This document shows, one piece after another, positions 59,264-64,000 of a stretch of DNA of 64,000 bases. Under the pieces are notes generated by a model. It had not been told where the DNA came from, did not search any database, and worked only from the letters and a program-made list of their open reading frames with translations. The stretch comes from JAOAGA01 sp964540515 (GTDB lineage: Bacteria; CALINM01): assembly GCA_964540515.1 (NCBI GenBank), contig CAZIMS010000011.1, forward strand, positions 7,038-71,037, in the 5' to 3' direction. Every line of letters begins with the position of its first letter. Positions within the stretch are counted from its first letter, which is position 1. The position numbers were made by a program, and so were the translations under genes.

Positions 59264-59935
59264 CTATTGATAAAAATTTTTAAGGCTCTCAGGAGAAACT
59301 CCCAAGAAAAATAATAAAACTATAAAAACATTTTTAAGGCTGTGTAATATTGGATAAAAAAAACCACCCTTTAAGAGCTTCCTTGCCGATACAGTTACAT
59401 ACTTTTCCACTCTTTTAAATCTTCCATACCTTCTTAACCTTAAAACAAGGTCCACATCCTCAAGAAAAGGATAATCTCTTATCCCTCCTATCTTCTCAAG
59501 AGCATCTTTTTTTACAAAAATTGCCTGATCACCATAAGGTAATGAGTGAATATAAGACCTTAGATTAGCAAAAAATTCTACCAACTTTACTAACAATAGC
59601 AAGCTGTCATACCTTAATTTAAAAAAACCTGCACAATATTTACCTGTAAGAGAAAAATCTTCCTTTGATACATTGGAAGGCAACAAGGTATCGGCATGTA
59701 AGATAAGTATCACATCCCCTAAAGCTATATCTATACCAGTCTTTATCTGTTTTCCTCTGCCCTTTATGCCTTTTATAACCCTAACACCTTCGCAAGAGGC
59801 TACATCAACTGTCCTATCACTACTTCCACCATCAACTACAATAATCTCATCAGGTTTTATTTTTTTCACTGCCTCAATGCACTTCTTGATATTAACCTCT
59901 TCGTTAAAGGTTGGGATTATAACCGAAAGGACCAT
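59264..59935 (-). CDS. TIGR04283-type GT2 glycosyltransferase
   Basis: 223 residues. LSVIIPTFNEEVNIKKCIEAV, EIIVVDGGSSDRTVDVA, GIKGRGKQIKTGID, ILILHADTLLPSN, LPYGDQAIFVKKDALEKIGG and YPFLEDVDLVLRLRRYG are the full signature set of the glycosyltransferase subgroup that is regularly encoded with ArsS and with TIGR04282 proteins. A C-terminal hydrophobic helix (FIVLLFFLGVS) may attach it to the membrane. It lies nine bases before the ArsM-ArsS fusion and shares its first base with the end of the rhodanese gene. Its sugar and acceptor are unknown. Confidence 0.88.
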   Translation of the reverse strand: MVLSVIIPTFNEEVNIKKCIEAVKKIKPDEIIVVDGGSSDRTVDVASCEGVRVIKGIKGRGKQIKTGIDIALGDVILILHADTLLPSNVSKEDFSLTGKYCAGFFKLRYDSLLLLVKLVEFFANLRSYIHSLPYGDQAIFVKKDALEKIGGIRDYPFLEDVDLVLRLRRYGRFKRVEKYVTVSARKLLKGGFFYPILHSLKNVFIVLLFFLGVSPESLKNFYQ

Positions 59936-60354
59936 TATTTTATATTACAGAGGTTGTCATAGGGAAAGCCCGTTATGCCTCCCTCTAAGATAAATAATCT
60001 TCTTTCTTCTATACCTCTACTTATCATATAATCATAGGTATTTTTACCAGTAACACTGCCTCTTTGGCAGATGATTATAATATCGAGGTTATCTTTTTTA
60101 ACTTTCTCAATAACACTCTCAAGCTTTTTTTTATCTTCCTCACTTTTAACAGGATAGGCATCTGTCTTTATAGAGTTTTTTATATGTTTTCTCTCAAAAT
60201 CAGACTCTTTTTGCACATCTATTAAATGTACCCTCTTGCCTGATTCAATTATTTTTTTTAGCTCCTCTGCCTTAATAAAATTGTACTCCTCTGCAAAAGC
60301 AAAAGAGATTAGGGTAAAAAAGCACACGAAAAATATTAACAAAAATCTTTTCAT
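59935..60354 (-). CDS. Periplasmic rhodanese-domain protein
   Basis: 139 residues with signal peptide MKRFLLIFFVCFFTLISFAFA. The rhodanese fold runs 25-137: VHLIDVQKESDFERKHIKNS and the active-site loop C96-Q-R-G-S-V in IIIICQRGSVTGKNTYDYM. The six-residue loop fits sulfur-transfer rather than Cdc25-type (seven-residue) enzymes. A strong ribosome-binding site GGGGGG precedes the ATG. It is first in the arsenic-type operon; single-domain rhodaneses often accompany arsenic genes and could handle thiolated arsenicals or persulfide. Confidence 0.85.
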   Translation of the reverse strand: MKRFLLIFFVCFFTLISFAFAEEYNFIKAEELKKIIESGKRVHLIDVQKESDFERKHIKNSIKTDAYPVKSEEDKKKLESVIEKVKKDNLDIIIICQRGSVTGKNTYDYMISRGIEERRLFILEGGITGFPYDNLCNIK

Positions 60355-60511
60355 AAACCCCCCTTAATCTAATAATTTTCCTAATTCTCAAAAATTAAAG
60401 TCAAATTGATATTTCCTATAGTATATTATGTCTTTATAGAAAACATCAATTTTGACCTTATAACATATAGCTCACTTTAGACCTTAACTTAATTATATCT
60501 TCCTTTTTATA

Positions 60512-60542
60512 TTTGCTAAGCAAACTCTTTATTTGTTATTAT
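60512..60542 (+). promoter_or_regulatory. hemB promoter with overlapping palindrome
   Basis: TTGCTA at 60513-60518, 18 bases, TATTAT at 60537-60542, followed by GGGGG and the hemB ATG at 60576. A 13-base palindrome TTTGCTAAGCAAA at 60512-60524 overlaps the -35 and could be an operator. Moderate match only. Confidence 0.4.
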
Positions 60543-60575
60543 AGAATAAGCTAAAAGATAGTTAAGGGGGTATTT

Positions 60576-61556
60576 ATGCAATTTCCCGACTTAAGGCTCA
60601 GAAGACTCAGAAAAACAGAAAAGATAAGAAGTATGGTTAGGGAGACTATTCTTAGTGTTAACGATTTTATTTACCCACTCTTTGTAGTTTACGGCAAAAA
60701 CAAAAAGGAAGAGATTAAATCAATGCCAGGCATATATAGATATTCTGTTGATAGGATACTGGAAGAGGTAGATGAAGTAGTAAAATTAGAGATACCTGCA
60801 GTTATACTTTTTGGAATACCTGAGAAAAAAGATCCGGAAGGCTCTTTCGCCCTTGATGATAATGGCGAAGTACAGCAAGCTGTTAGAAAGATAAAAAAGG
60901 CTTACCCTGATTTAGTGGTTATAACTGATGTTTGTCTATGTGAGTACACATCCCATGGACATTGTGGCATCCTTACTAAAAAAGGAGAGGTAGATAATGA
61001 CGCTACTCTGGAAATTTTAGCAGAAGAGGCTCTGTCCCACGTAAGGGCAGGAGCTGATATTGTAGCACCATCTGATATGATGGACGGTAGAGTATTAGCA
61101 ATTAGAGAGCTTCTTGATGAAAAGGGGTATAATCATATACCCATTATGTCATACTCTGTTAAATATGCCTCCGCCTTTTATGGACCCTTTAGAGATGCTG
61201 CAGAGTCAACACCACAATTTGGCGATAGAAAAAGCTATCAGATGGACCCTGCAAATGTACGAGAAGCGATTAGAGAAGCAAGCTTAGATATAGATGAAGG
61301 TGCAGATATGATAATGGTAAAGCCCGCCCTCTCTTATTTAGATGTCATATCTGCTGTTTCTGAAGAGTTCCCCTTCCCTATTGTTGCTTACAACGTCTCT
61401 GGTGAGTACTCAATGGTAAAAGCTGCTGGCAAGATGGGCTGGATTGACGAGCAACGGGTTATGATGGAGATACTCCTCTCAATAAAAAGGGCAGGAGCAG
61501 ATCTCATAATCACCTATCATGCAAAGGAAGCGGCAAAATTACTAAGAAAAAAATAG
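60576..61556 (+). CDS. hemB: Delta-aminolevulinic acid dehydratase (porphobilinogen synthase)
   Basis: Joins two 5-aminolevulinates to porphobilinogen, the shared step to heme, siroheme and cobalamin. 326 residues. The Cys-type zinc site is DVCLCEYTSHGHCGIL near 120-135; the Schiff-base lysines are in MSYSVKYASAFYGPFRDAAE near 195 and MVKPALSYLDV near 247. It is followed 36 bases later by ahbD, grouping an early and the last step of the siroheme-dependent heme route. Confidence 0.97.
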   Translation: MQFPDLRLRRLRKTEKIRSMVRETILSVNDFIYPLFVVYGKNKKEEIKSMPGIYRYSVDRILEEVDEVVKLEIPAVILFGIPEKKDPEGSFALDDNGEVQQAVRKIKKAYPDLVVITDVCLCEYTSHGHCGILTKKGEVDNDATLEILAEEALSHVRAGADIVAPSDMMDGRVLAIRELLDEKGYNHIPIMSYSVKYASAFYGPFRDAAESTPQFGDRKSYQMDPANVREAIREASLDIDEGADMIMVKPALSYLDVISAVSEEFPFPIVAYNVSGEYSMVKAAGKMGWIDEQRVMMEILLSIKRAGADLIITYHAKEAAKLLRKK

Positions 61557-61592
61557 GTTTCCACTTTTTAAATAGACCTAAAGGAGTTAACA

Positions 61593-62687
61593 ATGCATCA
61601 TATGGGAAAAAGACATGGTCATCCAGAAGGTTCAGAAAAGAAGTATCTGCCTCACTTAATAGCATGGGAGATTACACGTAGTTGCAACCTAAACTGTGTC
61701 CACTGCAGAGCTGCAGCCCAATACGGCCCCTATGAAGGAGAGCTCAATACAGAGGAGTGTAAAAAACTTCTTGATAATATAGCTTCTTTCTCAAATCCAA
61801 TTATTATTCTTACTGGTGGTGAACCACTCTTAAGGAAAGACATCTTTGAGATTGCCCAACATGGTACTAACTTAGGCTTAAGGATGGTTATGGCTGTAAA
61901 CGGTTTGCTTATTACAGAAGAGATAGCAAAAAAGATGAAAGAAGTGGGTATACAAAGGGTTTCCATAAGCATCGATGGTTCAACCAAAGAATCCCATGAT
62001 GACTTTAGAAAAGTAGAGGGTGCCTTTGAAGGTGCCCTAAGAGGTATAGAGATACTCAAGAAAAATAAGATTGAATTTCAGATAAATACAACCATTACAA
62101 AGAGAAACCTTCAGGAACTACCCAAAATACTTAATTTGGCTATTGAGTTAGGTGCTGTTGCCTATCACCCCTTTCTTTTAGTACCAACTGGAAGAGGTAA
62201 GGAGCTGGCCAGTGAGGCACTTACTGCTACAGAATATGAGAAGGTCCTTGAATGGTTTGAAGATATGAGAGATAAAGTTCCCTTACAGTTTAAACCCACT
62301 TGTGCCCCCCATTATTATAGAATCATTAGGCAAAAGGCAAAAGAAAAGGGGAAATCTGTAGATTTCAAAACTTATGGTCTCGATGCAATGACAAAGGGCT
62401 GTCTTGGTGGTCAGGGTTTTGCCTTCATCTCTCACGTAGGAGTGGTACAGATATGTGGGTATCTGGAAGTGCCTGCTGGAAACATAAAGGAACAGGATTT
62501 TAAGACAATCTGGGAAACTTCTCCTCTATTCTTACAAATGCGTGATTTAGACCATTATCATGGTAAGTGTGGCCTTTGCGAATACAGAAAAGTTTGTGGA
62601 GGTTGTAGAGCCCGTGCCTATGAAGCAACTGGTGGAAATTACTTAGCTGAAGAGCCTTTATGTACTTTTATCCCTTCTTGTAAATAA
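61593..62687 (+). CDS. ahbD: AhbD-type heme synthase (radical SAM decarboxylase)
   Basis: 364 residues. The radical SAM motif is C31-x3-C35-x2-C38 (RSCNLNCVHCRA), then LTGGEPLLRKDIFEI near 78 and VSISIDGSTKESHDDFRKVEG near 125. The C-terminal twitch/SPASM region has CLGGQGFAFISHVGVVQICGYL and GKCGLCEYRKVCGGCRARAYEATG, the pattern of AhbD, which decarboxylates iron-coproporphyrin III to heme b. NirJ (heme d1) is the nearest alternative but usually has a different C-terminal Cys pattern. A His-rich start (MHHMGKRHGHPEG) is also typical. It immediately precedes the HEAT lipoprotein. Confidence 0.85.
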   Translation: MHHMGKRHGHPEGSEKKYLPHLIAWEITRSCNLNCVHCRAAAQYGPYEGELNTEECKKLLDNIASFSNPIIILTGGEPLLRKDIFEIAQHGTNLGLRMVMAVNGLLITEEIAKKMKEVGIQRVSISIDGSTKESHDDFRKVEGAFEGALRGIEILKKNKIEFQINTTITKRNLQELPKILNLAIELGAVAYHPFLLVPTGRGKELASEALTATEYEKVLEWFEDMRDKVPLQFKPTCAPHYYRIIRQKAKEKGKSVDFKTYGLDAMTKGCLGGQGFAFISHVGVVQICGYLEVPAGNIKEQDFKTIWETSPLFLQMRDLDHYHGKCGLCEYRKVCGGCRARAYEATGGNYLAEEPLCTFIPSCK

Positions 62688-62734
62688 TGTTTAAGCTAAA
62701 CTTAAGTTCTATGGAAAAAATTGGGGGTACTATT

Positions 62735-63949
62735 TTGAAAATAAAGATCCTTTCTCGTTACACGATGTTTTTATTTCTCCTATTATGCCTTGCCTGTGGC
62801 AAGACTAAAGATATCGAAAAAAGAGTAAACGAACTAATTAGGGCTAAGGACTACGAAAATGCTCTATCCTTGATAAACGAGAAGATAAAAGAAGAACCCT
62901 CAAACAAAAGGTATAGATTTCTTAAAATTAAGATCCATGCCCGCTCTGGCAATACTGATCTGGCTTACGAGGAGCTTCAAAAATACTATGCCCTGACAAA
63001 GAAAATTGATAAAGAGATCCTTAAAGAGTTAATAATCTCATCCCAGACTTCTTTTATAGCTCCCTATAAATTTACCTCCTTCATTAATCTTGCCGAGATA
63101 AACAAGCTTGAGCCAGAGTTTAGAAAAAATGTAGTTGCTGCCTTAATGGACAGAGATGATACCGTAAAGGTCGGAGCATTATGGGCTGTTGGCAGATTAA
63201 AAATAAAAGAGGCTGAAGACAGAGTTATTGAGCTTATAAATCATAAAAACCCCGGCGTTGTTTTCAATAGCCTTTGGGCTTTGGGAGAGATTAAGGGGGA
63301 AAAGTCAAAGACAGCCCTGTTGAATTACATAAATAATCCTAAAGATGAGACCTTCCTACCTGAGGCGATTATAGCCCTTGGAAAGATTGGAGATAAAAAT
63401 GTTATTGCAAGTTTAAAAAAATTTACCAACTCTACTAACAAGAAGGTCTCTGTATCGGCTCTTACAGTAACAGAGTTCTTGGAAAAAGGAAAGATTAAGG
63501 ATGTCTATAACTTCTATCTTTTGAGGAAGGATGAGGACTCCCTTAGTTTCATCTATTTGATTGCTGGAGAGCTAAAGATAAAAGATTTTGACGCTGTCTT
63601 ACTCTCAGCCTTAAAAGCAAACACAAATAATCCAAAAGATAGGATAATAAGAGCCTTAGCCGAGTTAGAATCAAAAATCAATCTTGATGTTTTAAAAACC
63701 TTCTTAAGATCAAGTGAGGACGGGGAGAAAACACAAAGTTACTATGCCCTTTATAAGCTCGGAATAGATGATAAATCAATATACGAAGAAGGCATTAAAG
63801 ATAGATTGGCAGAGGTAAGAAGATTCTCTTACTTAGGTTTGGGAAGGATAAACGATAAAAACTTAAAAGATTTGCTTATCAATAAGCTTTTATCTACTAA
63901 TATTTACGACAAAATTACCATTACCTACTCACTATACCAGAATGAGTAG
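62735..63949 (+). CDS. HEAT-repeat lipoprotein
   Basis: About 404 residues. The start is taken at the TTG at 62735, behind GGGGG with seven bases spacing; it gives a proper lipoprotein signal with the sequence YTMFLFLLLCLACGK (lipobox C-L-A-C). An ATG at 62687 on the ahbD stop would add 16 residues without signal character. TPR-like segment (40-90), then repeated HEAT/PBS-lyase-like units: VKVGALWAVGRLKIKEAEDRV, VVFNSLWALGEIKGEKSK, FLPEAIIALGKIGDKNV, EVRRFSYLGLGRINDKN. Such envelope scaffolds bind other proteins. Its position after hemB-ahbD hints at heme or cytochrome handling but is not proof. Confidence 0.75.
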   Translation: MKIKILSRYTMFLFLLLCLACGKTKDIEKRVNELIRAKDYENALSLINEKIKEEPSNKRYRFLKIKIHARSGNTDLAYEELQKYYALTKKIDKEILKELIISSQTSFIAPYKFTSFINLAEINKLEPEFRKNVVAALMDRDDTVKVGALWAVGRLKIKEAEDRVIELINHKNPGVVFNSLWALGEIKGEKSKTALLNYINNPKDETFLPEAIIALGKIGDKNVIASLKKFTNSTNKKVSVSALTVTEFLEKGKIKDVYNFYLLRKDEDSLSFIYLIAGELKIKDFDAVLLSALKANTNNPKDRIIRALAELESKINLDVLKTFLRSSEDGEKTQSYYALYKLGIDDKSIYEEGIKDRLAEVRRFSYLGLGRINDKNLKDLLINKLLSTNIYDKITITYSLYQNE

Positions 63950-64000
63950 TTTCTGGCTTCAAGAAAAAAGGTAATATTAGAAACCATAATTCTAACTTTA

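Noticed and set aside
1..64000. CRISPR arrays, rRNA genes, integrases other than XerC, plasmid or phage modules
   Set aside because: Looked for regular repeats, rRNA signatures, transposase and structural phage genes; none found.

Overview
The window is 64 kb of AT-rich bacterial chromosome (about one third G+C, judged by eye) packed with short-gap, often overlapping operons. Lipoprotein signals, lytic transglycosylases, an LptM-like lipoprotein beside argH and nucleotide-sugar/glycan genes point to a diderm bacterium. hemB next to an AhbD-type radical SAM enzyme (siroheme-dependent heme route), molybdopterin genes, an isochorismatase-like hydrolase, iron-sulfur enzymes and a c-heme sensor kinase fit an anaerobic or facultative, deltaproteobacterial/Nitrospirota-like lifestyle. 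I cannot place it more closely.

Layout. 1-14.2 kb, minus strand: start of a solute-binding protein gene, a tiny lipoprotein, argH-argG-argF-argD-argB, a receiver-GAF regulator, hslU-hslV-xerC, cobQ, then fcl and gmd (GDP-fucose). 14.6-21.7 kb: tRNA-Arg(CCU), phoH-like ATPase and nth (minus), truD, gyrA, a TPR lipoprotein and rlmH (plus). 21.7-25.5 kb, minus: two unrecognised proteins (one U32-like), moeA and an MltD-like lytic transglycosylase. 25.6-33.2 kb is an accessory region: a c-heme hybrid histidine kinase flanked by short repeats, then several envelope or hypothetical genes. Two of these are broken: one by an in-frame TGA, the other by two probable single-base T-run indels. A 768-base non-coding stretch lies among them. 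33.4-38.8 kb, minus: isochorismatase-like hydrolase, Crp/Fnr regulator, UPF0173 metallo-hydrolase, nfo, slt-like transglycosylase, rsmA. 38.9-49.2 kb, plus: SurA-like protein, Nudix hydrolase and a glycan locus (two RmlD, RmlB, a PMT-type membrane glycosyltransferase, a methyltransferase-like/GT2 fusion and an STT3/PglB-like oligosaccharyltransferase), then mobB. 49.2-53.6 kb: an epimerase-like protein lacking the catalytic Tyr, a GT2, and an overlapping trio of unknown protein, SPL-family radical SAM enzyme and nucleoside phosphorylase. 53.6-60.4 kb, minus: amtB behind a textbook sigma-54 promoter, a secreted protein, and an arsenosugar-type cluster. 60.6-64 kb, plus: hemB, ahbD, a HEAT-repeat lipoprotein.

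The most notable system is the cluster at 55.8-60.4 kb: periplasmic rhodanese, TIGR04283-type glycosyltransferase, one polypeptide joining an ArsM-like arsenite methyltransferase to an ArsS-like radical SAM enzyme, and a second fusion of a ferredoxin/CCG (HdrD/GlpC-like) electron carrier with a VTT (TVP38/TMEM64) membrane domain. It looks like an organoarsenic (arsenosugar-like) pathway condensed into fused proteins. Second are the STT3-like locus, the decayed region at 28-31 kb, a His in place of one cluster-ligating Cys in endonuclease III, and several apparently leaderless promoters.
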